64,000 nucleotides of DNA from Pyxidicoccus caerfyrddinensis. Lineage in GTDB: Bacteria; Myxococcota; Myxococcia; Myxococcales; Myxococcaceae. The notes under the pieces are model-generated. The model saw only the letters and a program-made list of their open reading frames with translations. It was not told where the DNA came from and ran no database searches. Of this stretch, positions 50,565 through 59,021 are shown in pieces. Made by a program: the position numbers and the translations under genes. Numbering within the stretch: the stretch's first letter is position 1; each line of letters begins with the position of its first letter. The DNA is taken from assembly GCF_010894405.1 (NCBI RefSeq), contig NZ_JAAIYA010000008.1:124001-188000 (forward strand). Direction: 5' to 3'.

Positions 50565-51437
50565 TCAGCTCCCCACGGAGGCGGGCGCGGGCGGTACGCC
50601 GAAGAAGCGCGAGAGCTCGGCCTGGGCCTCGCGGGCTTGCGCCCCGCTGATGCGCCCCTCGCGCTCCAGCCTCCCGACGATGACGCCGGCGCGGGTGCGC
50701 AGGGCCTCGGGCCGCTGGGCGGGCAGCCAGCGGCGCGGGGCAGGCAACATGCCCGCGAGCATCGCTCCCTGCGCCACGCTGAGTGCCCGCGCCGAGGTGC
50801 CGAAGTGCTCGCGCGCCGCCGCCTCGATGCCGTACACGCCCTCGCCCCACTCCACGACGTTCAGGTACAGCGCGAGGATGCGCTGCTTGGACAGTTGGGT
50901 TTCCAGCCGGCGCGCGAGCAGCAGCTCCTTGCCCTTGCGCAGCAGGCTGCGGTCCGTGGAGAGGTAGAGGTTCTTCGCCAGCTGCTGGGTGAGCGTGGAG
51001 GCGCCGCGGCCCAGGCGCGCCTCGCGCACCGACTGCTCGAGGGCGTTCTCCACCTCGGTCCAGTCCACACCCTCGTGCTGGTAGAAGCGCGCATCCTCGG
51101 AGACCAGCACGGCGTCCACCACGTGCGGGGCCACCGCGTCCAGGGACACCCAGGACTGGCGCACGCGGGGCTTCCTGCCTGCCTCGCGCGCCTCCTCGGC
51201 CCGCTGCGCCATGAGCGCGGTGGTGCGCAGGTTCTGCGTCCGCAGGAGGCTCACATCGGGCAGTCGCGCGTACTCCACGCTGAGCCAGAGGACGAGCAGC
51301 AGCCACCCGGCGAGCGCCCAGCGACCCCAGCCCGGGCCGGAGTGCTTTCCCACGACGCGCCGGGCGCTGGAGGGGAGCTGTTTCGTCTTCTGCGTCCGGA
51401 CGGAAGAGGCTCGCGCGGAGGGCGGACGGGAGGCCAT
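50565..51437 (-). CDS. mtgA: Monofunctional peptidoglycan glycosyltransferase (GT51)
   Basis: 290 aa from MASRPPSARASS. One N-terminal membrane helix (WALAGWLLLVLWLSV) anchors an extracytoplasmic GT51 domain. Motifs in order are EDARFYQHEGVDW (catalytic Glu), RGASTLTQQLAKNLYLS, RKGKELLLARRLE and KQRILALYLN. There is no transpeptidase domain, so it polymerises glycan strands from lipid II but does not cross-link them. It lacks the usual operon partner genes here. Confidence 0.9.
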   Translation of the reverse strand: MASRPPSARASSVRTQKTKQLPSSARRVVGKHSGPGWGRWALAGWLLLVLWLSVEYARLPDVSLLRTQNLRTTALMAQRAEEAREAGRKPRVRQSWVSLDAVAPHVVDAVLVSEDARFYQHEGVDWTEVENALEQSVREARLGRGASTLTQQLAKNLYLSTDRSLLRKGKELLLARRLETQLSKQRILALYLNVVEWGEGVYGIEAAAREHFGTSARALSVAQGAMLAGMLPAPRRWLPAQRPEALRTRAGVIVGRLEREGRISGAQAREAQAELSRFFGVPPAPASVGS

Positions 51438-51547
51438 CGGTGCGCACACATCTGCCCCGGTAGACGGCCGCTGTCCAGAAGACGGCCGGGGCTCCCCCAG
51501 TCGGCGACTTCTTCAAATAGGCGCCGGGCTGCACTAGAAGCGATGCC

Positions 51548-51922
51548 ATGGCGCACCGACCCCTCGCTCCGCGTGAGCCACCGGAGCCGCCCCGCTCCTG
51601 GTGGCAGCGGTTCCTGGACTACATGGACCTGTCCAGTCCCGAGTCGTTGAAGGGCCTCGGACTCGTGCTCGTCCTGCTCGTCATCGGCTTCGGGCCGTTG
51701 TTGCTGCTGGCGGTCCTGGACGTGAGCGGGACGGCACGCAAGGCGCTGGTCGCCCTGGGGCCCGTGTCCATCTGTCTGGGGTTCGCCGCCCTCGTGCTGG
51801 TGTGCGGCTACCGGTACGGCGAGCTGCTCAAGTGGTCGCGCCGTCAGACGTGGACGCTTGCCGCGCTGTTCGTGGGCATGGGCCTGCTGGGCGGCCTGGG
51901 GCTGTGGTTCAGCGAGAGCTGA
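51548..51922 (+). CDS. Small three-helix membrane protein
   Basis: 124 aa with a Pro/Arg-rich N-terminus, an amphipathic stretch (SWWQRFLDYMDL) and three hydrophobic helices (LVLVLLVIGFGPLLLL, SICLGFAALVLVCGY, LAALFVGMGLLGGLGLW). Family not recognised. A strong hairpin follows its stop. Confidence 0.65.
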   Translation: MAHRPLAPREPPEPPRSWWQRFLDYMDLSSPESLKGLGLVLVLLVIGFGPLLLLAVLDVSGTARKALVALGPVSICLGFAALVLVCGYRYGELLKWSRRQTWTLAALFVGMGLLGGLGLWFSES

Positions 51923-51951
51923 TGGCGAAGCGGCGGGACGCGCTCCGCGGT

Positions 51952-51977
51952 GAGCGCGCCCTGGATGGGGCGCGCTC
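51952..51977. terminator. Strong hairpin between convergent genes
   Basis: GAGCGCGCCC (51952-51961) and GGGCGCGCTC (51968-51977) form a perfect 10-bp G+C stem with a 6-nt loop, midway between convergent stop codons. Confidence 0.65.
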
Positions 51978-51989
51978 GCGCGAGGAGCC

Positions 51990-53075
51990 TCAGCCCTGCT
52001 CCGCACCCTCGAAGGTGACCTTCGCCTTGTTCACGACGTGCTCCACGACGAGCAGGTACCAGCCCAGCTCGGTCAGGCGCTTCGTCGTCTCCGGCGACTC
52101 GCGCAGGGCGGCGTGGACGTCCTCCGCGCTGAACCCGAAGGGCTCCATGTGGTCGCGAATCAGCTCCTCGAGCTTCTCCGGCGTGAGCTGCAGCTTCTCG
52201 GCCTCGGTGACGGCCTTCAGCACGATGCCGATGTGCAGCCGGCGCTCGGCGTCCGCGCGCGTGGCGGGGTCCGTGAGCCAGCCCTGGAGCGCCTCCTGCT
52301 GCTCCTCGACGTCGAACTGGTACTCGACCATGGCCTTGCCCTCGGCCTGGACCCAGCGGCGGCGCAGCTCCTCGTCCACCAGCGCCCGCGGCAGCTCCAC
52401 CGGAGCGCGCCGGGCCACCTCGTCCAGCACCATGTCCTGGGCCTGCACCCAGAGCTGCCCCGCGAGCTCGTCCTCCAGCTCCTCGCGGAGGTTGTCCATG
52501 ACCTCTTCCAGGGTGCTGCCCATCCCGAGCTTCTCCAGGAACTCGGGCGAGCTCTCCGGCAGCAGCGTCACCTGGCGGGCGGCCACGATGTCCACCAGGA
52601 AGCGCGCCGGCTTCCCCTGGAGGTGCTCGACCGGGTAGGCCTCCGGCAGCTCGAGGGCAATCTGCATGGACTCGCCCACCTTGCCCCCCTCCGCCACGGC
52701 CTCGCAGAACCCGGGCAGCGCCTCGATGGGCGCCAGCTCCGTCGTCATGCCGAAGCGCGCGGAGAAGGGAATGAGCTTCCCATCGCAGTAGCCCACGATG
52801 TTGAGCTGGACGTCGTCCCCCAGCTCCAGCGACTCGCCCGGCTGACGCTCGCGCGAGGTGGCCAGCTCCCGGCGCTTCTCGTGGAAGGCGCGCAGCAGGT
52901 CCTCCTCGGTCAGGTCGTCCGGGGTGGGAACGCGCACGGCGATTCCCTCCAGGGAGGGGGCCTTCACGCTGGGGAGCTTGAGCGCCTCGGCGGAGGCGGT
53001 GCTCACCACCGGGCTCATCTTCAGAAGGCGCTCGACACCGCGACCTGGTCCTTGAGTCCCTTGATTGCTGCTCAC
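51990..53075 (-). CDS. Trigger-factor-like peptidyl-prolyl isomerase without the ribosome-binding domain
   Basis: 361 aa from a GTG start with GGGAG upstream. An FKBP-type PPIase domain occupies ~90-185 (ESLELGDDVQLNIVGY, SFVD-like IVAARQVTLLP). A long helical C-terminal substrate-cradle domain follows (LEEVMDNLREELEDELAGQ, VLDEVARRAPVELPRALVDEEL, LGWYLLVVEHV). A true trigger factor (~430 aa) has an N-terminal domain with the GFRxGKxP ribosome loop; here only ~70 disordered residues precede the PPIase. It is likely a dedicated rather than general chaperone. It lies 124 bp downstream of an aggregation-prone protein gene on the same strand. Confidence 0.75.
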   Translation of the reverse strand: MSSNQGTQGPGRGVERLLKMSPVVSTASAEALKLPSVKAPSLEGIAVRVPTPDDLTEEDLLRAFHEKRRELATSRERQPGESLELGDDVQLNIVGYCDGKLIPFSARFGMTTELAPIEALPGFCEAVAEGGKVGESMQIALELPEAYPVEHLQGKPARFLVDIVAARQVTLLPESSPEFLEKLGMGSTLEEVMDNLREELEDELAGQLWVQAQDMVLDEVARRAPVELPRALVDEELRRRWVQAEGKAMVEYQFDVEEQQEALQGWLTDPATRADAERRLHIGIVLKAVTEAEKLQLTPEKLEELIRDHMEPFGFSAEDVHAALRESPETTKRLTELGWYLLVVEHVVNKAKVTFEGAEQG

Positions 53076-53199
53076 GAATGCTCCCGGAAGGTAGGCCTGC
53101 CAGCGTCCGCGCCAATGGGGAGAAAAGCGACGGCTCGGCATGGACCTAGGCATAGTCCAGCCGAGCCGCTCTGACAAACCGCGAAAGGATGGCCGCTTC

Positions 53200-54258
53200 T
53201 TAGAAGAAGGCGCCCACGATGCTGGACACCGTGGAGACCGCGGCGCCCACCTGGCTGACGATGGGGATGTTGGTGGCCGCGGCGATGGAGCCCACCGCGG
53301 TGATGACCGACGTCACCTTCTTGCCCGTGCTCGCGTTCTTGTCCATCAGCGTCGCGCCCGCGTTGGCCACGTCGACGGCCGCGATGGCCACGTTGACGCC
53401 CGGAGCGAACCGGCCCAGCGTCTTGGCGGCGGTGCCCGCGGCGGCCTTCGCGCCCGCCTTGAGGGCGGCCTCACCGGCCTCCTTGCCCACCGTGGCCAGC
53501 GCGGCCTTGGCGGCCGCGCGCCCGCTGCTGCCAATGATGTTTTTGGCCAACCCGCCGCCCACCTTCGCGGCGTCGCCCGCAGCGGTGGTGATGGCGCGGC
53601 TCACGGCCTTCTTGGCGCCACCCTCGAAGATGCCCTTGGTGGCGGCGCCCTTGACGGCCTTGAGCACGTCGTCGCTGGCGTTCGGGAGCGCCTTCTTGAA
53701 GGCGTCAACGGCCGTCTTCGCGGCGTCCAGCTTGCCCTTGAAGATGTTGCCGCCGAGCACGCCGCCCATCACCTTGCCGCCGACGATGCCGCCCGTCGCG
53801 GCGGTGATGCCGGCCTTGGTCGCGTCCAGGGTGGACCGCGTGGCCGAGATGATGTCGTCCTTGCTGCCCGTGCGGATGGCCTGGCGGATGTCCTTGACGG
53901 CCGTGGCGCCCGCCGCCACCGCACCGGGGATGCCGGCGTAGCGCATGGCGGCGCCCATGTTCGCGCCGAGCTTGGACAGGCCCTTGAACCCCTGCGAGTA
54001 GGTGGGGCTGCGGATGAAGTCCAGGTTCGTCTTTCCGAGCAGACCCTCCGCGCCCTGCTTGATGTTCTTGATCTGCTGGAAGGCGTCCTTGCTGAAGCCG
54101 ATGGCCTTCGAGGTCTTGGTGGCGACCGCGATGCCGCCCGAGATGAGGCTCTTGTTGTCCTGAACCGTCTTCTGGACGGTCTTCTGGACGTCCTGGACGG
54201 TCTTCTGGACGTTGGTGCGGACGGTGTTGAAGGTCTTCTTGATGTCGGGGAAACCCAT
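53200..54258 (-). CDS. Gly/Ala-rich amphipathic protein, possibly membrane-active
   Basis: 352 aa from MGFPDIKKTF, no signal peptide. The N-terminus has repeated coiled-coil blocks (VQKTVQDVQKTVQKTVQ). The body is extremely rich in Ala, Gly, Thr, Val and Lys with long low-polarity stretches (AGITAATGGIVGGKVMGGVLGG; AIAAVDVANAGATLMDKNAS), which could form amphipathic or membrane-inserting helices. The C-terminus ends in FF. It resembles bacteriocin-like or pore-forming or self-assembling proteins by composition only; no family is recognised. It is paired with a trigger-factor-like chaperone downstream. Confidence 0.65.
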   Translation of the reverse strand: MGFPDIKKTFNTVRTNVQKTVQDVQKTVQKTVQDNKSLISGGIAVATKTSKAIGFSKDAFQQIKNIKQGAEGLLGKTNLDFIRSPTYSQGFKGLSKLGANMGAAMRYAGIPGAVAAGATAVKDIRQAIRTGSKDDIISATRSTLDATKAGITAATGGIVGGKVMGGVLGGNIFKGKLDAAKTAVDAFKKALPNASDDVLKAVKGAATKGIFEGGAKKAVSRAITTAAGDAAKVGGGLAKNIIGSSGRAAAKAALATVGKEAGEAALKAGAKAAAGTAAKTLGRFAPGVNVAIAAVDVANAGATLMDKNASTGKKVTSVITAVGSIAAATNIPIVSQVGAAVSTVSSIVGAFF

Positions 54259-54493
54259 GGGGGGCCTCACGAAAATTGGATGGAACCTGCCTGGATTATC
54301 GCAACCCGCGAGCGGGAGTTGCGTCAGCCCTGCCCCTTTTCTCGATCAGCGAGGGCGAGGCGGGCCTGAAGCGCCAGGGGCCCGGAATCATTACACTTTT
54401 TTCAGTTCCGTTGGTGCCACCACTCCTGGCGTGAAGCAAAGGGACTCGGGCCGTGTGCCCTCGCCGGCCCTGTCCCCGCGCGGCTGGGAGGTG

Positions 54494-55663
54494 CTACCGC
54501 TGGAGGACGCGGTTGTCGCCGAGCGCGTCGATCAACACGATGACGTCGTTGAAGGCCCGCTCGAAGAGGCCGGGCGTGTAGTTGCGCGAGGTGGCCGTCC
54601 AGACGGCGCTCGGGGCGGACCAGGTCTCGAAGTTGACCGTGGTGTTGACGTACCCGACATGGCAGTTGCGCAGGTGGGGAGCCGTGCTCGACGCGTCGGG
54701 CGCGCCCACCTTGTCCTCGTCGGTGCAGAACGCGACGCCCACGGGGCCGTTGCCCACCCGGATGGCGGAGGGCACGTAGGCGTTGTAGCGACGCCCCGAG
54801 CCCGGGTCGACGCGGGAGCGGTACACGGTGCGGCGCAGCGACTCGTCCCACGTCCTTCCGCCGTCCCACGACTGGACGGCGTTGATGACGTTGGCGTTGG
54901 CTCCGCCGGTGGCGAAGGGCTCGACGCCCTCGACGACGACCATGAGGCGGTCTCCTCCGAGCTGCACGACGGTGGGCATGCCCTCGCGGTTCAGCGCGCC
55001 GGCCCGCTTGTCCCACGCGACGGCGACCACGCCGTAGGCCGTCCAGGCGCCGGTGGTTCCGAGGCGGCCCTGCATGGCAATCCACTGATGGCCGGGGTAG
55101 CCGCGCGACGCGGCGAGCGGCTCGGAGTCGTAGTAGACCTGCAGGTCGCCGTTCGCGCGCTGGAAGAGGTACGGCGCGCCCACGAAGCGGGTGACGGGAC
55201 CGATGACGGTGCTGTCGTAGACCCAATGGTCGCCGTCGTTGTCGCTGCGGGTGACGGTGATGCGCCACTGGCCGTTGGACAGCTCGCGGAAGGCGCAGAA
55301 GACGGTGCGCGTGCCAGGGATGGCGCGCATCATCACGTCACCGAACTGCACGGCCGGGTTGTTGGCGACGGAGCCGTGGAGCTGCCAGCTCGCGCCCCCA
55401 TTGGCACTCGTCCAGACGTCGATGCGCGTCCCCGCGCTCACGCCGCCAATCAGCAGGCCGTCGGAGCGGCGGGTGATGTGCCGGACCGGGGCGCCACCGC
55501 TCGCCATCAGGACCCGCCAGCCTCCCGTCGGAAGCTCCGCCTCGCTCTGGGCCAGGGGCACTTCAGCCTCGGGAGAAGGGGCCTCTGGCGCGCACGCGGA
55601 GAGCGACACCGCGAGGAGGGTCAGCAGTAGCGGGAGCTGGGGGGGACGGAGTGGAGAGGGCAT
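54494..55663 (-). CDS. Sialidase-like six-blade propeller lipoprotein
   Basis: 389 aa. A lipoprotein signal with lipobox LSAC is followed by a BNR/Asp-box beta-propeller: SANGGASW, SDNDGDHW and SWDGGRTW are Asp boxes (S/T-x-D/N-x-G-x-x-W). It is a surface or periplasmic glycosidase or lectin-like protein. The arginine triad of true sialidases cannot be confirmed by eye. The C-terminus is an ordinary length for the fold. Confidence 0.78.
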   Translation of the reverse strand: MPSPLRPPQLPLLLTLLAVSLSACAPEAPSPEAEVPLAQSEAELPTGGWRVLMASGGAPVRHITRRSDGLLIGGVSAGTRIDVWTSANGGASWQLHGSVANNPAVQFGDVMMRAIPGTRTVFCAFRELSNGQWRITVTRSDNDGDHWVYDSTVIGPVTRFVGAPYLFQRANGDLQVYYDSEPLAASRGYPGHQWIAMQGRLGTTGAWTAYGVVAVAWDKRAGALNREGMPTVVQLGGDRLMVVVEGVEPFATGGANANVINAVQSWDGGRTWDESLRRTVYRSRVDPGSGRRYNAYVPSAIRVGNGPVGVAFCTDEDKVGAPDASSTAPHLRNCHVGYVNTTVNFETWSAPSAVWTATSRNYTPGLFERAFNDVIVLIDALGDNRVLQR

Positions 55664-55781
55664 GACGGCCAGCGTGCCGAAAGCAGACCTCCCGACTCAA
55701 CAGTAAAACGGGAAAACGAGACCTCCATGACATGCGAGTGACCTGGCCCGACAGGCTCCCCTGCCGACACCCAATGGCGTC

Positions 55782-55877
55782 AGCATGGAAGCTGCCGAAA
55801 CCCGTGTTGGAGACGTAGGCCGTTCTTCCATCCGAAGACGCAACGACCTCATGCGGATTGTTCCACGGGCCGGCGAG
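55782..55877 (-). pseudogene. Fragment of a YVTN-type beta-propeller gene
   Basis: Reading the minus strand gives GPWNNPHEVVASSDGRTAYV, then SNTGFGSFHA, a clear single blade of a YVTN/YncE beta-propeller (P-H-E-V..S-x-D-G-R-x-A-Y-V). No start, no further blades and no neighbouring match remain, so this is a remnant. It abuts the 3' end of the oxidoreductase cassette, a few bases past its stop, as if the cassette had landed in or replaced the gene. Confidence 0.6.
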
Positions 55878-55884
55878 GCAAGCG

Positions 55885-56913
55885 TCAATCCGCGACGTGG
55901 ACAACGACCTTGCCGAAGTTCTTGCCTTCGAGCAGTCCCATGAGGGCCGCCGGTGCGTTCTCCAGACCATCGACGATGTCTTCGCGCAGCTTCACCTTGC
56001 CGGTGGCGACCCATGCGCTCATGTCGCGGAAGAACGGCGCGAAGCCGTCCGCGTAGTGGTCCAGGATGATGAAACCCTGCGCGCGGATGCGCTTGTTCAG
56101 CAGCATGCGCATCAGCAGCGGCAGGCGATCCGGACCGGGCGGCAGCTCCTTGTCGTTGTAGTGCGCGATGAACCCGCACACCGGCACGCGTGCGCCGTTG
56201 TTCAGCAACGGAAGCACGGCGTCGAACACCGCGCCCCCGACGTTTTCGAAGTAGACGTCGATGCCATTCGGGCACGCGGCGGCGAGCTGCTGGGCGAATC
56301 GCGGGTCATGGCGGTCGAGGCAGACGTCGAAGCCGAGTTCCCCGACCACGTAACGGCACTTGTCGGCGCCACCGGCGATGCCCACCACGCGCGCACCCTT
56401 GAGCCTGGCGATCTGACCGACGACCGCGCCGACCGCACCGCTGGCCGAGGCCACGACCACGGTCTCACCGGGCCTGGGTTCGCCGATGTTCAGCAGCCCG
56501 TGGTACGCGGTGAAGCCCGGCATGCCGAGCACGCTCAACGCGTACGAGGGATGCGCGACGTCGCCGAGCGGCATCAGGTCCTGGCCGTCCGACACCGCGT
56601 AGTCCTGCCAGCCGGCGTTGCCGAGCACCAGGTCGCCTTCGCGGAACTTCGGATGCTTGGAAGCGACCACGCGGTTGACCGTGCCGCCGACCATCACCGC
56701 GCCCAGCGCCACCGGCGGTGCGTAGGACGGGCCCTCGCTCATGCGGCCGCGCATGTACGGGTCCAGCGAGAGGTTCAAGGTGCGCAGCAGCACCTGTCCT
56801 TCTACCGGCGTGGGCACGGCGGCCTCTTCGAGGCGGAAATCTCGCGGGGTCGGCGCGCCGTGCGGGCGGGCGGCCAGGACGATGCGGCGGTTGACGTGGG
56901 GACGCTGTGGCAT
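55885..56913 (-). CDS. NADP-dependent oxidoreductase (MDR, LTB4 dehydrogenase/CurA-like)
   Basis: 342 aa from the ATG with AGGAG six bases upstream. The medium-chain reductase fold is complete: catalytic domain (RTLNLSLDPYMRGRM) then Rossmann domain (VVVASASGAVGAVVGQIAR, IAGGADKCRYV) and FENVGG, all typical of the zinc-free NADPH-dependent alkenal/one oxidoreductases. It reduces electrophilic enones. A tetR-type regulator lies on the same strand upstream, and a 20-bp operator is duplicated before both genes. Confidence 0.9.
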   Translation of the reverse strand: MPQRPHVNRRIVLAARPHGAPTPRDFRLEEAAVPTPVEGQVLLRTLNLSLDPYMRGRMSEGPSYAPPVALGAVMVGGTVNRVVASKHPKFREGDLVLGNAGWQDYAVSDGQDLMPLGDVAHPSYALSVLGMPGFTAYHGLLNIGEPRPGETVVVASASGAVGAVVGQIARLKGARVVGIAGGADKCRYVVGELGFDVCLDRHDPRFAQQLAAACPNGIDVYFENVGGAVFDAVLPLLNNGARVPVCGFIAHYNDKELPPGPDRLPLLMRMLLNKRIRAQGFIILDHYADGFAPFFRDMSAWVATGKVKLREDIVDGLENAPAALMGLLEGKNFGKVVVHVAD

Positions 56914-56965
56914 GTCGTTCTCCTTGCGGGGGTTGTGGAAGTCGAAGTCAGACATCGGGATTTCT

Positions 56966-56985
56966 ATTAGACCGGTCGTCTAGAG
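56966..56985. promoter_or_regulatory. TetR operator, copy 1 (oxidoreductase)
   Basis: ATTAGACCGGTCGTCTAGAG contains the inverted repeat TAGAC-N5-GTCTA (56968-56982), 53 bp before the oxidoreductase ATG. An identical 20-mer precedes the regulator gene. It resembles the NemR-type box TAGACC-N4-GGTCTA described for electrophile-responsive TetR regulators. Confidence 0.65.
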
Positions 56986-57003
56986 TCCGGGTAGATGAAA
57001 GGG

Positions 57004-57107
57004 CCCCAGCCACGTCTGAGACAGCGTCGTGGCTAGGACTTTCGCGTCCTGGGCAACCGGCGGCGGCCCGTCGGCCTTGCCGGCCTCGAGACCATGCGCC
57101 GGACGCC
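57004..57107. repeat. 188-bp-offset duplication, copy A
   Basis: About 104 bp here closely match 57192-57295 at a constant offset of 188 bp, with roughly a dozen mismatches. Copy B is within the tetR body; copy A runs across the tetR stop and its 3' flank. Confidence 0.8.
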
Positions 57108-57692
57108 AGGAAGGTTCAGCACCTGCCGCGTGCTGGTCATCGCGATGTCCAGCGGTCCGCGATCACGGGTGACCTTGGCCAGCAGACTGGCCCCCAACCA
57201 CGTCTGATACAGCGTCGTGGCCAGGACCTTCGCGTCCTGGGCAACCGGCAACGACCCGTCGGCCTTGCCGGCCTCGAGGCAATGCGCCAGACGCTGGATG
57301 ATGCCTTGAGTGCCTCGCTCCAGGGTCTTGCGCATGCTTTCGGACAGGTCACAGACTTCCGCACTCAACTTCACGGCCAGGCACCTGGCATCCGGGTCGT
57401 TACCGGTCTGGGTGTCCAACCAATACTGCCAGTAGCCCATCAGTCGCTCCGCCGCGGTGCCAGGACGCCCCAGCAATGCATCCAGGTGCGCCAGGTGGCC
57501 GGAGAAGTACGAGCTCAGCAGCGCGTCGCCGAACGCCTCCTTGGACTCGAAGTAATGATAGAACGAGCCCTTCGGAATCCGCGCGGCGGCCAACAGCTCC
57601 GTCAGGCCCACCGCGGTGAAGCCCTTCCCGAGCATCAGCGACCTGGCGACGTCGAGAATGTGCTGCCGGAGATCGGCACTGGTGGTGCTCAT
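57033..57692 (-). CDS. TetR/AcrR-family regulator with altered C-terminus
   Basis: 219 aa from MSTTSADLRQHI. The DNA-binding domain (residues ~10-55) is intact, with the turn LTELLAAARIPKGSFYHYFESKEAFG. The ligand domain follows to MTSTRQVLNLP. The last ~25 residues (GVRRMVSRPARPTGRRRLPRTRKS) are Arg/Pro-rich and come from a shifted translation of a duplicated piece of the gene itself (copy A at 57004). The real ancestral end is lost, but the sensing core remains. It likely represses the downstream oxidoreductase and itself. Confidence 0.85.
   Translation of the reverse strand: MSTTSADLRQHILDVARSLMLGKGFTAVGLTELLAAARIPKGSFYHYFESKEAFGDALLSSYFSGHLAHLDALLGRPGTAAERLMGYWQYWLDTQTGNDPDARCLAVKLSAEVCDLSESMRKTLERGTQGIIQRLAHCLEAGKADGSLPVAQDAKVLATTLYQTWLGASLLAKVTRDRGPLDIAMTSTRQVLNLPGVRRMVSRPARPTGRRRLPRTRKS
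57192..57295. repeat. 188-bp-offset duplication, copy B (original, inside tetR)
   Basis: This copy is in frame in the regulator (TLYQTWLGA and AHCLEAGKADGSLPVAQD region) and is probably the source. The less well-kept copy A follows in the 3' region. Confidence 0.75.
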
Positions 57693-58031
57693 GCAGCGCA
57701 TCCTGCCGTTGATTAGACCGGTCGTCTAGAGAATCTGACGGGTTGAGCACCCTCCTCCTCGGTGCCGTGGAGCTGCCAGCTCGCGCTCGAAGTCCTCGGG
57801 CAATGGAGCCTCCACTCGCACCACCTGCCTATTGCAGGCACGGGGTCGACACGCCGCCGAGAGACGGAGGCGCCCCGGTGGGGCCTTGTACGGACGGAGG
57901 CCCGAGGTCTTTTGCGATGCGCGTGTTTCGAAACGGTTCTTTGCCGCGTCGAACGCGATGATGAACACTGCCCGGGTCGCTCGAGTTCCTGTGGCCTCTT
58001 CGGGGCGTCATGTGACGCGATTTCGGCTTTC
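57693..58031. other. Intergenic or remnant stretch between tetR and subtilase fragment
   Basis: About 340 bp. After the operator it holds an 80-codon minus-strand open frame (57726-57968) with no recognisable motif and no site-strength start, and a plus-strand open frame that continues into the subtilase fragment but shows no subtilase-like sequence before ~58030. I see nothing firmly functional. Confidence 0.4.
57712..57731. promoter_or_regulatory. TetR operator, copy 2 (regulator)
   Basis: A second identical 20-mer with TAGAC-N5-GTCTA (57714-57728), ending about 20 bp before the regulator start, predicts autoregulation. Confidence 0.65.
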
Positions 58032-58845
58032 GGGATGTCTGGCAATATGGGCTTGGATGTGCGCCCTGACGGGCCGTGGGGACGCGCCGCCGCCCGTGAC
58101 GCCTCCTCCATGGCGGCGCACCACGTCGCGGGATTGGCGGCGCTCATCCTGACCCAGCGGCCCCAATGGACGCCGGACCAGGTCACCGCGCGCATCCTGG
58201 GCACCGCGGGCCCGGTGAACTGCCCACATCCCACCCTCTGCGGCGCGGGGCTCGTCGACGCCTCCAGCGCCATCATCCAGGACATGGCCCTGTCGCCGCT
58301 CACCGTCAGTGCCGCCTTCACCGCATCCATCACCTTGAAGAACACCGGCAGCTCGACGTGGAGCTCCACTCATGGCTTCGAGCTGGGCTCCCAGAGCCCC
58401 GTGGACAACTCCCACTGGGGAACCAACAGGGTGGTCCTGGCGCCAGGAGAGAGCATCGCCACGGGCCAGGAGAAGACCTTCCTCCTCTCCGGCAGCGCGC
58501 CAGACCAACCCGGCACCCATGACTTCCAGTGGCAGATGCTGAAGCTGGGACAGGGCGCTTTCGGCCAGCCCACGCAGACGGTGCGCATCACCGTCAATCC
58601 ACGCCCGCTGGATGCGGCCTTCATCAGCCAGGAGGTCCCCCTCTCCGTTCGGCCGGGCGAGACGTTCGACGTCGCCGTGACGATGAAGAACCTGGGGGGC
58701 AAGGTGTGGCGTACGAGCGCGGGCATCTACCTACACCGCGCCCACCACGGGTGGCACCTATCCCATCCAGTGGCAGCGGTGGGCCAGTGACTCGGGAGGC
58801 TTCGCGAAGCCCTCGCCCCGCGTGGACCTCCTGGTCGCCCCCTGA
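58032..58845 (+). pseudogene. Subtilase (S8) pseudogene, 3' part only, with internal deletion and frameshift
   Basis: The frame carries the tail of a subtilisin domain (DASSMAAHHVAGLAALI, with the canonical P before HVAG missing; then TPDQVTARILGTA), the end of the peptidase domain, and an NBR1/Ig-like beta domain (SITLKNTGSSTWSSTHGFEL, FQWQMLKLGQGAFG). A second such domain starts (DVAVTMKNLGGKVW). At about 58731 the frame jumps: TAPTTGGTYPIQW continues in another frame to a stop at 58845, so ~40 codons were deleted. The 5' part with the Asp and His triad residues is absent. Not expected to make active protease. Confidence 0.7.
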
Positions 58846-59021
58846 GCGTGCACGTCCGTGACTGGACTCCGCCCGCGAGCCGGGGCCGGAGTCCAGCACG
58901 GTCTGGCGCCAACGTCGCGGGGCGGGGCGCGAGAAACCTGACATGGGGCTGTCAGCGCCCAGGGGGATGGTCAGATTCCCCCCGACGGGCCGTGGACCGT
59001 CGCGCACCGAGGAGGTCGAAC

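Noticed and set aside
57726..57968. An 80-codon minus-strand frame beginning MFIIAFDAAKNRF
   Set aside because: No homology by eye and no ribosome site; may be debris near the cassette.
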